A stretch of 64,000 bases of DNA. Source: Rapana venosa (Eukaryota > Mollusca > Gastropoda > Neogastropoda > Muricidae). The stretch spans positions 17,538,808 through 17,602,807 of the forward strand of contig CM054158.1 of the NCBI GenBank assembly GCA_028751875.1, in the 5' to 3' direction. Under the pieces are notes generated by a model that was given only the letters and a program-made list of their open reading frames with translations, was not told the DNA's origin and ran no database searches. Positions 1 to 9,996 of this stretch are shown here, in pieces. The position numbers were made by a program, and so were the translations under genes. Position 1 is the first letter of the stretch. Each line of letters starts with the position of its first letter.

Positions 1-165
1 ATACTTCCCCAGCAGAGCTGGTACCCACTTGTACACCTGGGTGGAGTGAGGAAAATAGGAGTAAAGTGTCTTTCCCAAGGACACAACACCGAGCCGAGCG
101 GGGATCGAACCCGCGACCTCTGGATCACGAGTTGACCGCTTAAACCACTCGACCACTGTGCCTCC
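1..165 (-). mobile_element. tRNA-derived SINE (family C), cut by the window edge
   Basis: On the minus strand the head reads like a tRNA: a D-arm/A-box stretch with GTCGAGTGGTTTAAG, then a B box GGGTTCGATCC inside a T-arm-like stem. It is followed by a non-tRNA body mentioning a Pol III-style conserved tail. It lacks a CCA-type end and runs straight into the body, so it is a SINE and not a tRNA gene. The 3' end lies off the window. Confidence 0.7.
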
Positions 166-771
166 TACACGTTTATATAATAACCCTGTAAAGTTGACTG
201 AAGTACAAAAAACCAGTTAACAGAATTAATCAGATTTAGCATGATTTTCAGTGAATAATTTTGCAGATCTATGCAAAGTTTGGCAAGAAATCATATTAGG
301 CTCTGTACAAAGTTCTACTTGTTAAGAAAAAAGAAAATCAAAGTACCCTATGAAAAATACAAACAGTGAAACACTCTTAGAGATGCTCTAACTGGAAATG
401 TAATATAGTAAGATAAGTTACATGTAAAAGTTATGTTCTAATTTTGCCTAGTAATGCATTGATTACTGAAACTAGTGAAAGCACCAGTGATGGGCTTTTT
501 GTTGTTGTTGAGTGTTGAGAGCTTTTTGGTTGGTTGATTTGGTGGGAGGGAGGGACGCAGGGGGGGGGGGGGGGGGGGGGGGGCAGGGTACTGTAATTTT
601 AATTTTGTAATTATTGCTTTGTTTAAACTTTAAAGCTTCATCTTGTTTATTATCTTTTTTATGATTTAACTCATATAACTTACATGAGCATGTAGTTTTC
701 AGTGTGAGTGACTAAAGCACCTGTAGTCCAGAAAGAACATAAATTGATTGATCATTTGCATTATGTTGCAG

Positions 772-818
772 TGGTGACAGGCTGTACAGATGGCATTGGC
801 AAGGCCTATGTAGAACAG
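772..818 (+). CDS. HSD17B12: HSD17B12-like exon a: cofactor-binding motif
   Basis: The exon lies between acceptor ttgcag and donor gtgagt. It enters in phase 1 (two bases complete a Val-type codon) and leaves in phase 0. It encodes VTGCTDGIGKAYVEQ, the Rossmann-fold glycine motif (TGxxxGIG) of short-chain dehydrogenases. The preceding exon must lie left of position 1, since nothing recognisable precedes it here. Confidence 0.9.
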
Positions 819-3800
819 GTGAGTAAAACTAATAAAAACTGAATTGATTTGGGGATGTAGACTTAACAGGATTATTGACAAATGCACTCGAAGCTAATAC
901 TATTTTATAAATTGTTTACCTTCGGACAAATTCTTTATTTTCACTTTAAAACCTGATATAAACTTTCAGTTTTGCTTCAGATCTTTCTTATTCAAACATT
1001 TTGTTGGCAGTTGCTTGCTACAGGGCTGACAGCACAGGTGCTTGAAAATTTCTTTTTCGTTTATTACAGAAACATCACTCTCAGGAAGCAGTCTATTTTT
1101 ATTTGTGGTATAGATTTAATGTTTATCAAGTCCGGATTGTCTTATTTTTAGGGGAAAGATAGGAAAAGAAATGTATATGGTGGTGGTGATTGTTTCTGTC
1201 ACTAGATCAGTAGATGTAATTTCTTTTTTTTCTTATTGTTGGTTTATTTTTGGATATTTACCCCATAAGTATTAGTCTAATACAAAAACGAAAGAACCAA
1301 ATTTATTATGTGCACCGTGTGATGCCTGTGTCTGCAATAAACTAAACTGTGTTGTAAACAGGTTTGTGAGAAGCAGTCCCCTCCATATGTTTATTGTGCA
1401 TTGCCTGGCATGTAACCTGATACTTTGTAAAGCCATTCACTGATTCAGCACATAAGATATTGTTTCAGTTTCTTGACAGCCCACAGAAAATCACCTTCCT
1501 GCAGCATTTCTATGGGCAGTAACAGCTGCATCTGCCTAAAAGAAACACTAACAATGCTGTCTTAGACTTACAGCCAGCCAGCCCACTTCACACAAGAAGC
1601 CTTGAAGAAGTTACCTCACTAATACACACATGTAAAATTGTGCATGCTCACATTCATATTTATACACATAGTAAAACATAACTTCTCTCCCTCCATAACC
1701 TCTCTCTCTCTCTCATTCTCCATACTGAAGCAGTTTTCATGAAGATAAAATCAGTTGTATCATATCTATAAGGATAGCTTGAGCATACATGTATACACTC
1801 AGACAGCAGAACGTGAATAGAATGCGCTGTTATCAGACAGCAGAGTGATAATAGAATGCGCTGTTATCTTGAATGTACAAAGATCCTGCTGTACCCAACT
1901 GAGGTAGCTAGGAACTTATTAAAACTTTGTTTCTCCATGCACTGTCCTTTCCCTCACTTTTTATGTCATTTAACAGATGCATTGTGTTTGTTTGTTTTAC
2001 TTTGTTATTTGTTGTGGCAACACAGATTAGTTATATCCCCAAAGTCGGAATGCGGCCAGCTTCCATAAATGTCACCATTGGTCAACCTGGGAGCTCTAGC
2101 TGGAAACACACACACACACAAAATCAGTGCAGCATTTTTACAACTCTACAGTTTACTATTTTATTTTTACAACTCTACAGTTTACTAGGGGACGGGATAG
2201 CTCAGTGGTCAGAGCACTTGCTTTCCCCCAGCCAAGTTAAGCAGCGTCGAGCGTGGTTACCAGTTGGATGGGTGACCGTTTGCGCGCCTTGGCTTCAGTA
2301 CAGTTTCCCCAGTTCATCCAGCTGTAAATGGGTACCTGCCCTCTTTAGGATCAGGGAAGGTAAAGCAGCGAGGGAGAGGAGATGGGCGCCGCCCTCAATA
2401 TGCTGGCCCTAGAGAAGTGAGGTCTCTGATGCCTCGCTCCCCTACGACCTTATAGGTTATGGGACTCCTTTACCTTTACCTTTTTACAGTTTACTAACCA
2501 GTAAGAATGAATGACTTAAAGGCCATGAATGTCATGTACGTATAAACTTTTGAGTGGGAAAAAAACTGGACTAACTAACCATTGTGCTTGCACATAAATA
2601 TTGTGTGTGGGGGGGGGGGGGGGGGTATTTATAAAATATAATTTATTTCATCATGTCATATCAACACATAATGTGCAATAGTTGTGTGTCCACAGCTGGC
2701 CAAAAGAGGACTGAATGTCGTCTTGATCAGTCGTACCAAATCAAAGCTGGATGAACAGGCCAGAGACATTGGTCAGTTATTCTTTTGTGGCGAAGGATAT
2801 GGTGTGTGTGTGTGTGTATGCTGATGCGCATGGATGTGTGTGTGTGAATGCATTATGCGTGCATATTATATGCATGTGTGGATCCGCATAAAAGCAGATA
2901 AACAATCCTTTAGCTAGCTCAAAATCAGATTGTTTTTTTACTCCTGATGATGGAGTATGGTTGCCTTTTTGTTAGAATAAATAAAATGGTACATAACATC
3001 ATTTGCTAAAGTTGAATTTATTATTCCACAGTGGAAAGTTTACTATCTGTAGTCTTGATAGTTTTATTGTGACAGTTTGCCTGTCTAATAGACATGAAAC
3101 CAAGGAGAAAACCCCCCAGCTTTTATTGTCATGCTTTCCTTGTTCTTTATGACATCTGTCACAGCTGTAACTTACCATCCTGTCCCCTCTCTGCATTCTT
3201 TTAACCAGATTGCATACTGCGCTATATAAATTCCATATTATTATTAGATTGCATACTTTTACATTTTGTCTTCATTCTACCTTTGACAGCTATCAAGTAT
3301 AACACGTCATTTTGTCAGGAGGTTTGTATTGGACAAATTAAATCAGACAAACTGTCGCTTTGTCCAAACTCTGCTTTTACTAAATATTACAAGTGGTGGT
3401 CATGTTTCAGAGAGTCGCTTCAAGGTGAGGACCAAGGTCATTGCTGCTGATTTCACCCGCCCTGACATCTACGATAACATCCAGCGGGAACTGAATGGCT
3501 TAGACATTGGTACTCTGGGTCAGTATGCAATTAATGAAAACAATAATAACAAATATTTCATGATGAAAATGATGATATTGTACATAATCTTTCTCAAGCT
3601 GTAGACACTTTGCTCTATCAACAGATCAAAGAAGTTTTGCTGTTTACAAATCTTTTACCTTGAGTGGCAGTCTGATTATTAGTCATTTGGACTTGGGGGG
3701 GGGGGGGGGGGGGGGGGGGGGTGGTGCTAGTTGTTTGGTTTTTTACTGTGGTGTCGCCTATGAGTGTGAAGATTTGTGTGTGTTCTATATATCAAATGAT

Positions 3801-4713
3801 CATTGATTCTTTTGTTGTCATTTTCAGTGAACAATGTGGGGATGAGCTATGACCACCCTGAGTTCTTTGATCAGATAGAGAATCGTGACCAGGTAAGCCC
3901 TCTGTCAGAACTGGTCTTGGTTTGTTTTGATGGTTGGATGTTTTCTCTGTGAGTGAGTGAGTCTGTGTGTGTGTGGGGGGGGGGAATGCATGGATGCGTA
4001 ATGAATAATTGAGTGAGTTGTCTTGAAAGATTAGTCAAATTTGCTGAAGAAAATTTGAATTTGAAGATCGGTGGTGTAAAGAACAAGTAACTTTCAAATG
4101 AACCCTATGTTGCGGGGAGATTGAAGTGAAATGAGCAGTTTGGGAACAGCAGGACGATGATGAGGCAGCAAAAAAGACCGCAGAAAATAAATAAATTAAT
4201 AAAAAACCCAGAATTCTAACAAATCATATATGTATCTTCTGACAAGAGAAGGGAGAGAGGGAGCAAATGCCATGTGGGCAATCAGTTGCATACACAAAAT
4301 CTCACCATCGGGAAACCTCGGAGCTCTAGCTGAGTAACAAAAACAAAAAAACACGTGAAGAAATAAGCATCCATGAAGGAAAAATAAACAAACGAAAGAA
4401 AAAAGGATGCGTCTTTTTTTGTTTCCATTCCTTGGCTAGACCTCCGAGGTTCACAAATGGTGAAGTTTTGAAAAATGCAACCATCTTTGCCCACCGTGAA
4501 GGTAGCCGCATTCTGACTTCGAGAGAAAATGATGTGTCTGATTTGCTGGGTTACTGTTTCAGAGCGTGATGAACATGATCAACTGCAATGCCACATCTGT
4601 TGCCATGGTGAGATTTTTTCTTTGATAAATAAAGACAAATGTGAGAGAGAAAAGAGAGAGAGAGTGAGATGAGAGAGAGAGAGAGAGAATTAGAAATTGA
4701 TAGGAAGAGAAAG

Positions 4714-4752
<39 letters not shown>

Positions 4753-7700
4753 TGTGTGTGTGTGTGTGTGTGTTGCTGGGCTGGGCTGGGCTGGGCTGGG
4801 CTGGTTTGTTTTACTTTTCTTTAGTTTGAATTGACTGTTCTTTTTTTTGTGTGTGTGGATTACTTCAGGGTAGCATTTTTTTGCCTTTTCGGCACCTTGC
4901 ACCTTTTTTTAAAATTTAATATCTTTAATAATGTTTGTGATGACAAATTAAAGCAGAGGATGAGGATGTTGTGTCTTCTAGTTCAGCACAGTTTTGGCTT
5001 TAAGGCTTTCAGTGGTTAGCCTCTTCAGTGCCCCATCAGGGCTTCTGCTGTCATACTTCTATGTACCTAAATGTGCCCCATGACAGGAAAAGCTGTTGTC
5101 ACCGTGACACCAATTTTCCCCACTCTTGACTGTAGATCAGAGGTTTTGAAAACATTCAGTAACATGTATGCATGGTAGAGTACTCATGAGGTGCAGGTTT
5201 TAATCTTATTCTAATGTCAAGGGTTTTTTACTTTTTTGTTTTTTTTCACATGAAATAGCCGTCAGTGTGTGTAAAATGGGCATGGCAGTAGACGCAGTCT
5301 TGTTGGAAATAGTGGGCATCACTGCAAAGAGGCTATGATAACTTATCCTGCACTTTATTCTTTTGTAGATTTTTTAAAGGATAACCACAGATAGAAGAAA
5401 GAAGGGGGGGGGACATAAAGAGATAGATGAAGAAATACAGGAAGAGAGAGAATGTTTTTACATCTTCCTTATTAACTCTTTTCCCTTGATTTGACTTCAC
5501 TTATCCCATAGTCTGGTCAACTAATGGGGCACCACTAAAGATTTTGAAACCAGCTTCTTCCATTCTTTGTGGTTTTCTGCAGAATGTCATTCCACTCAAA
5601 GCCAATCCACTCTCTGATGTTGTCTTCCCATTGTTTTCTCAGTCTTCCTTGTTTAGTAACACTTGAACCAAAATAAAACCAGCCTAAAACCTGAAGGCTG
5701 ACCATGAAGTGATGGCGATGACTGTTGACAGATGACCGGTGTGGTGCTGCCGGCCATGGTGGCCAAGAAACGAGGAGTGATCATCAACATCGCGTCTGCT
5801 GCAGGAAAACGACCTGTCCCTCTGCTGGCCCTGTACTCCGCCACCAAGGTGAGATAACCTGTATCCTCCTGTAGGGATGCGGGGGCTCTTTCAGTATTAA
5901 ACAGTATTCGTAGCTTCGGGCAAATCTGTGCTGGAAATGCCACTTTTTTATCACTTTTTTTTTTTTTGCTCTCATCCGAAGGACTTTTAGAGGAAGTGGA
6001 GTTGGCACTGATGTTAACTCCAGAGGAAAAATCCTCTTGAACGGGAATCAAACTCGGGTCAGCAGATCACAAGCACATCACGCTAACCACCAGGCTATCC
6101 CCTTTTTTCATGCCCGTCTGACATAAATTACAGGCTCTTTGACGCACACGTTTGATCTTCTGCATGTCTACATACACAAAGAGAATTAAGGCACTGGCAG
6201 GTCTGCACTTGAAGTTGATCTGGGACACTATAAAAAATCCCCACCCTTAATTTAGCAGACGCTGCTGCCGAGATTCAAACCCATCACTTCATGGTCCCAC
6301 AATGTTGAAGTCAAACGGTGTTACCTGCTCGGCTATAGCGTCTGTCTGATCTCAGGCCTGAGACATGCGCCACCTCTTCAGCTTAGTTATTGTTGTCAGT
6401 TGCGTTTGATTGTTGCCACCATGTATTATTCATGCTGTTATTGTGTATGATTTTTAAAGTATTCCAGTACTTTGACACCTGAACCCACTTTTGATTTACA
6501 GTGATTCAGCAAGAAAGGGAAAAATAGATCTTTGTTTCTGTTTGTGTGTTTGTTGTCAGAGTGTGTATGTGTGGCACGCACCACAACTTTCCCCTTCTTC
6601 TGTGAGATTTGCCTGTGGTGTGCATACACCAATCTTTCCCCTTTTTTTTTTAATTCTGTACTTGGAAAGAAAAGGCTTTTCGAATGAATATGAATTCATG
6701 CAAAACCACAAATGCTGTTTTATAATCATTTTTACATAGAGACTGTTGACAAAGGGCTGACTGTGGTGGTCTACTTTGTATATGAATTAACTTGACTGAC
6801 TTCTCCCTGAACTCCTTGGGAAGTCATTTGGCACTGCACTTAAGTTTTCTGGCCGTGTGTCTTGGGCAAGTTGAACCTGGTGGAGCCCATACTTTTTCAA
6901 AGTTCTGGATGCATGCTGGTATGTTTTGATTATATCTACACCACAGGTCAGAGCTGGCCTGTTTTATTTTACAAAAAGTGGATGGGATTTTAATGTTTAT
7001 GCAACATCATGGATGGTATAGATGGAAGGTGGTCATAAACCTGAGGTAATGATAAATGTTTTCAGAGTTTTGTGGATTTCTTCAGCCGAGCTCTGCAGCA
7101 GGAGTATGGACCTAAAGGAATCACAGTACAGGTAAGTTAGATGTAGAAATCTTGTCATTTCGAAAGAAATAGTGCAAAATTCCTATATATAAAAAAGGAT
7201 ATACTCACTAGTTTTTCAACAGTTTTAGATTTTTTTCATTCCTCAGCTAGAGCTCTGGGGTTCACCAAATGGGGAGATTTTGCATATGCATCCATTTTTG
7301 TCCACATTCTGACTTCAGGGATAGTTTTAGATTTTTACTTTGCCTTGTTGCATCTTTGATAAATGAGTTTTTGGCATGAAATAAACATGTCCCACATCTT
7401 GGAAAGCTTGTATATGAAGTCAAAAGACTATCTCCTTCATGTGCAAAGACAGCTTCACAGCAAAGATTCTGTCAAGTTTGCACAATGTCATGTCAAAGAA
7501 TTTTCAGTGACAAAGGTTGACACAGTTTTTCTTTAGCTGTTCATGCTCAGTATCTAAATTTCATCCTATGTATGTTTGGTTTTTTTAGACAATGGAGTAT
7601 AAAAGTAATGTCATGTGATTAATTGTATAAATATGGAAGTGATGTCAGTTTATGGGCTTATATGAAGATAAATAGAAGAACATTAGCACATGATCAGTGG

Positions 7701-9996
7701 GTGTTGATAATTTCATAAAAGTGATGTTAACTGACAGTATTTTATTTTAAAGAGAAATGATATAAGCTGAAAATATCTGGTTGAAAATATAAGACTTGTG
7801 AATAAGATATATCTTTCAAAGATAGAAAATGTAGAAACATCTTTTTAGATAGAAACTAGTAATAGAAAAGACACATCACTACTGGTTTATTTTCACCGTA
7901 AACATTTCAGTGCTCGTTGACAGGTGGTGGCCTATTTGTGGCGTCAAGCTGGCAGTCGGAAGGTGGCTGTTTGCCTCCGACGACTTTGTAAATCATTCTC
8001 AGTGTGCTCTGTATGACAATGGTGTGATGCCTATTTGTGGACAAGCTGGAGATCGAAAGGTGGCCTTTGCTCATACGATGACTTTGTTACGAGCGCTATC
8101 ACAGGTGGCTCAAGTGGCAGGACTTTGCTACAAGGAACCATGCGGTTAGGTGGTTACCCAAACTTGTCTTTCTTCGTTGGAGGGAAATCATAACTGAGTG
8201 TCATAAGTTTGATGAACTATACCAAGCTTTAAAATGAGCAGAAACTTTCACATGTCAAAAGTCAGATTGGAGGAGCTTGCCTATACAGGGGAAAAAACTC
8301 GAAAGCTTTAGGTTTTCCATCCCCACCCTTCTCCTTTCTTCTCTCTTGGAAAATAATAGTGTCAAAGGGGGGGGGATGGATTAAAAAAGCCTGTGTGCTA
8401 TTCATTACCGAAATCATTGCGTCAATTGCATCAAAACCCTTTCCCCCTTTTACAAGAGTAGGCTGTTTTGTGCCGGTAGGAATGCATGACAAAAATTTCT
8501 AAAACACTTGAACAGAGATGAAGTGTTTAGACGCCATCCCCGAAGTAGGAATACGGCTACCTAAATGGCTGAAGGGGGGGGGGGGGGGGGATGGTCACAC
8601 AGGCAAAAATCTCACAATTGGTGAAGCTTGGAGCTCTAGGTGAGGAATGAAAACCAACTACTAAAACACAGACCTGCCAGTACCCTAATTCTGTTGATCT
8701 ATATACACATGCATAAGATTTAATAATAATACATGGAATTTATACAGCGCTATATCTTGCACACAAAAAATGAATCAAAGCGCTTCATTCATTCTAGTCT
8801 TTCACATGCAGCCAGTTACAATTAATAGATTTTTACAAATTCAAATGTAAACACATGCGCACACGCGCCCACAAACACACACATAAAGGTTGTACACTCC
8901 GGCAGGGTAATGGGGGGTTTGGTTGTTGAGGGCAGGGACAGAAATGAGATGAAACAAGAGGAGAGAATCTTAGGTTTTAATAAATGTGTCTTTAGGCTGG
9001 ATTTAAAAGCATCATAAGTAGCATTCGGTGGGTGGCACGAACACAAAAATACCCAGCATGCACACTGTACCTGAAAAGGGATGGGCTCCACAGGTTCAAC
9101 TTGCCTGTGTGCGCAGAACATCTTGTGCACATGTTAAAACCTGTTTCACCTTTTGAAAGAGCAAGTCATTGTGTGCCGGTATGAAATGATGACAGGATTT
9201 ACAAAACAGCATGCACACAGGGACTGGATGTAAAAAAAAAAAAGTACTTAAGTGCTTTGTCTGTTATTTTTTAAATGAATGAATAAAAAATAAAATAACA
9301 GAAATGGCCTCAAAAATTCATTGCCGCACCTCAACAACTCCTCAGGGAATTAAGAGAGAAGGAAGAGAAGGTTTTGTTTTTTGTTTGTTTTTTTGTTCCT
9401 CGGCTAGAGCTCCAAGGTTCACCAATGGTAAGATTTTTGCATATGCAACCGGTTGTTTTTTTTCCCCACCATTTAGGTAGCCGCATTCCAACTTTTGGGA
9501 TGATGTCTAAACACGACACCTGTGTGCATGCTGGTTTGGGGAGGGGGGCGGGGGAAGTTGTCATCCTTTCCTACCGGCACACAATGGTCCATTCTTCCGA
9601 AAGGCGGAATGGGTTTTTAACATGTGCGCAAGATGTTTTCTCTGTGTTCGCACATGGGTCCTCGGTTCATAGTCTTGTCTGAAGGACTTTGACGACCTCA
9701 GTTCGGGGTTTTTTTTCCCCATCAAACTGGAAAGAAAGGGTGAGGCTGGAATCGAACCCAGAACCTCACGGTTTACTTGTTGGGAGGCGAACGTCTAACC
9801 ATGCTGCCACCTCCTCTCCTCCTCGTATGATTTGAAAGTGTTGCTGTCAACATGTGCAGGTGACTAACAGTCTGTTTTTCTCTGTGTGTGCCCGCAGGAC
9901 AAGATCTCATCGCTGCTGCCTGCCTCTGTGTCCATGCAGGTTCTGAACACTGCCCGAACCAAAGCGCTCAAGAAGAAAGGCAGTAAGAGCGAATGA
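772..9996 (+). CDS. HSD17B12: Very-long-chain 3-oxoacyl-CoA reductase (HSD17B12-like), 3' part of gene
   Basis: Joined exons 772-818, 2696-2771, 3411-3518, 3828-3892, 4563-4607, 5732-5848, 7066-7131 and 9898-9996 give about 206 in-frame residues with GT-AG borders. They read as a short-chain dehydrogenase: the cofactor motif TGCTDGIG, then NNVGMSY, the catalytic Ser region NIASAAG, and the Tyr/Lys box YSATK. Known role of the family: the NADPH-dependent second step of fatty-acid elongation in the ER membrane, with steroid 17-keto reduction in some members. The order and spacing match vertebrate HSD17B12 (about 312 aa) closely, including LVNNVGMSY and SATKxFVDFFS. The N-terminal membrane segment lies upstream of the window. 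About 50 residues expected between GITVQ and DKISSLL (the VLPYFVATK region) are absent. Skipping them keeps frame, because both borders are phase 0. HSDL1 is less likely because the catalytic Tyr is kept. Confidence 0.9.
2188..2484 (+). mobile_element. Chimeric tRNA/5S rRNA SINE, copy 1 (full length, TSD)
   Basis: The head at 2188-2230 looks like the 5' half of a tRNA, with a perfect A box (TAGCTCAGTGG). From about 2231 the sequence is 5S rRNA-like: AAGTTAAGCAGCGTCGAGC, then GGTTACC, then TTGGATGGGTGACCG, the internal control region of 5S genes. A unique body follows, with a tail of repeated CCTTTA. A 12-bp target-site duplication, tacagtttacta, flanks it at 2176-2187 and 2485-2496. That shows insertion by LINE-type target-primed reverse transcription. 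Confidence 0.85.
2696..2771 (+). CDS. HSD17B12: HSD17B12-like exon b
   Basis: The acceptor is ccacag and the donor gtcagt. It enters in phase 0 and leaves in phase 1. It encodes LAKRGLNVVLISRTKSKLDE followed by QARDI. The LISR segment is the second beta strand with the cofactor-selecting Arg, matching LISRSKDKL in the vertebrate enzyme. Confidence 0.9.
3411..3518 (+). CDS. HSD17B12: HSD17B12-like exon c
   Basis: The acceptor is gtttcag and the donor gtcagt; phase 1 to phase 1. It encodes ESRFKVRTKVIAADF and then TRPDIYDNIQRELNGLDIGT, the alpha-C/beta-4 region with the conserved acidic DF turn. It joins the next exon to give GTLVNNVGMSY. Confidence 0.9.
3828..3892 (+). CDS. HSD17B12: HSD17B12-like exon d: NNVG motif
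   Basis: The acceptor is tttcag and the donor gtaagc; phase 1 to phase 0. It encodes VNNVGMSYDHPEFFDQIENR followed by DQ. NNVG is the family version of the NNAG motif that stabilises the central sheet. Confidence 0.9.
4270..4515. repeat. Foldback of two SINE tail modules in inverted orientation
   Basis: A module containing GAGCTCTAGCTGAG appears inverted about 90 bp further on as its complement (TTGGCTAGACCTCCGAGG). The arms are about 80 bp and could form a long hairpin. The same module, alone or attached to SINE bodies, recurs at about 2030-2105, 7230-7320, 8530-8650, 9390-9510, 12905-12990, 38190-38320 and 62150-62260. Confidence 0.65.
4563..4607 (+). CDS. HSD17B12: HSD17B12-like exon e
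   Basis: A 45-nt exon, phase 0 at both ends, between tttcag and gtgaga. It encodes SVMNMINCNATSVAM, aligning with the helix that carries the catalytic Asn (vertebrate KMININILSVCKM). A foldback repeat sits just upstream in the intron (4270-4500). Confidence 0.85.
5732..5848 (+). CDS. HSD17B12: HSD17B12-like exon f: catalytic Ser and YxxxK
   Basis: A 39-codon exon, phase 0 at both ends, between gacag and gtgaga. It encodes MTGVVLPAMVAKKRGVIINI, then ASAAGKRPVPLLALYSATK. It holds the catalytic Ser region (NIAS) and the YSATK box, with the PVPLL segment typical of HSD17B12. Confidence 0.93.
5930..6105 (-). mobile_element. tRNA-derived SINE (family A), 5' part
   Basis: On the minus strand it starts with a tRNA-like head (ATAGCCTGGTGGTTAG A box; GTTTGATTCCCG B box). 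It then has the family A segment about a Ser-rich CCTCTGGAGTTAAC stretch and stops about where other copies continue. It is inside the intron after exon f. Confidence 0.7.
6110..6350 (-). mobile_element. tRNA-derived SINE (family B), partial
   Basis: On the minus strand a tRNA-like head (GCTATAGCCGAGCAGG, then GGGTTTGAATCT) is followed by a body with CACTGGCAGGTCTGC on the plus strand. The same body is found at 28130-28530 and 30010-30330. Confidence 0.65.
7066..7131 (+). CDS. HSD17B12: HSD17B12-like exon g
   Basis: A 22-codon exon, phase 0 at both ends, between tttcag and gtaagt. It encodes SFVDFFSRALQQEYGPKGIT then VQ. This matches the FVDFFSxxLxxEY helix that follows the active site in HSD17B12. 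Confidence 0.92.
7908..8110 (+). repeat. Tandem duplication, about 92-100 bp unit, GC-richer island
   Basis: Two diverged copies of a unit starting CAG at 7908 and 8000 share CCTATTTGTGG, CAAGCTGG and GGTGGC, each followed by CGA/GATGACTTTG. A third start is suggested at 8101. The island stands out from AT-rich intron sequence. An open frame of about 80 codons crosses both units but matches nothing recognised. Confidence 0.55.
8700..9300 (+). mobile_element. SINE remnants: A+T tail element and family A body
   Basis: 8720-8820 carries a short element with TGGAATTTATACAGCGCTAT and an AAT-repeat, also seen at 3200-3245, 15180-15280, 24240-24360 and 60780-60860. 9100-9290 carries the family A body (GCAGAACATCTTGTGCACAT, then TTGTGTGCCGGT). 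Both lie in the intron before the last reductase exon. Confidence 0.6.
9390..9812 (-). mobile_element. tRNA-derived SINE (family D), near full length
   Basis: The minus strand reads a tRNA-like head (CATGGTTAGACG A box; GGGTTCGATTCC B box). The shared body follows (TTCGGAAGAATGG, TTGTGTGCCGGT), then the tail module with GTTGGAATGCGGCTACC and GAGCTCTAGCCGAGG. A second copy lies at 38190-38615. Confidence 0.75.
9898..9996 (+). CDS. HSD17B12: HSD17B12-like last coding exon, stop TGA
   Basis: The acceptor is cccgcag. It encodes DKISSLLPASVSMQVLNTAR, then a lysine-rich tail ending KKKGSKSE and TGA at 9994-9996. It aligns with the C-terminal part of vertebrate HSD17B12 (SIISNLPSW..., then a KKTKKN tail). 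The basic tail fits an ER membrane enzyme, but the exact KKXX pattern is not present. Confidence 0.85.
   Translation, partial: DKISSLLPASVSMQVLNTARTKALKKKGSKSE

Noticed and set aside
1..165. tRNA genes (also at 9740-9810, 28440-28530, 39530-39600, 61235-61305)
   Set aside because: A and B boxes are present but the acceptor stems do not close, and each head runs into a repeated body, so they are SINE heads.
2220..2290. A 5S rRNA gene
   Set aside because: Only the internal part of 5S is present. The ends are replaced by tRNA-like and unrelated sequence, and the unit is dispersed with target-site duplications.
7911..8149. The missing reductase exon
   Set aside because: An acceptor-like site and LFVAS are present, but the frame closes at TAA after 25 codons and the rest does not resemble the family. 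The unit is tandemly repeated.
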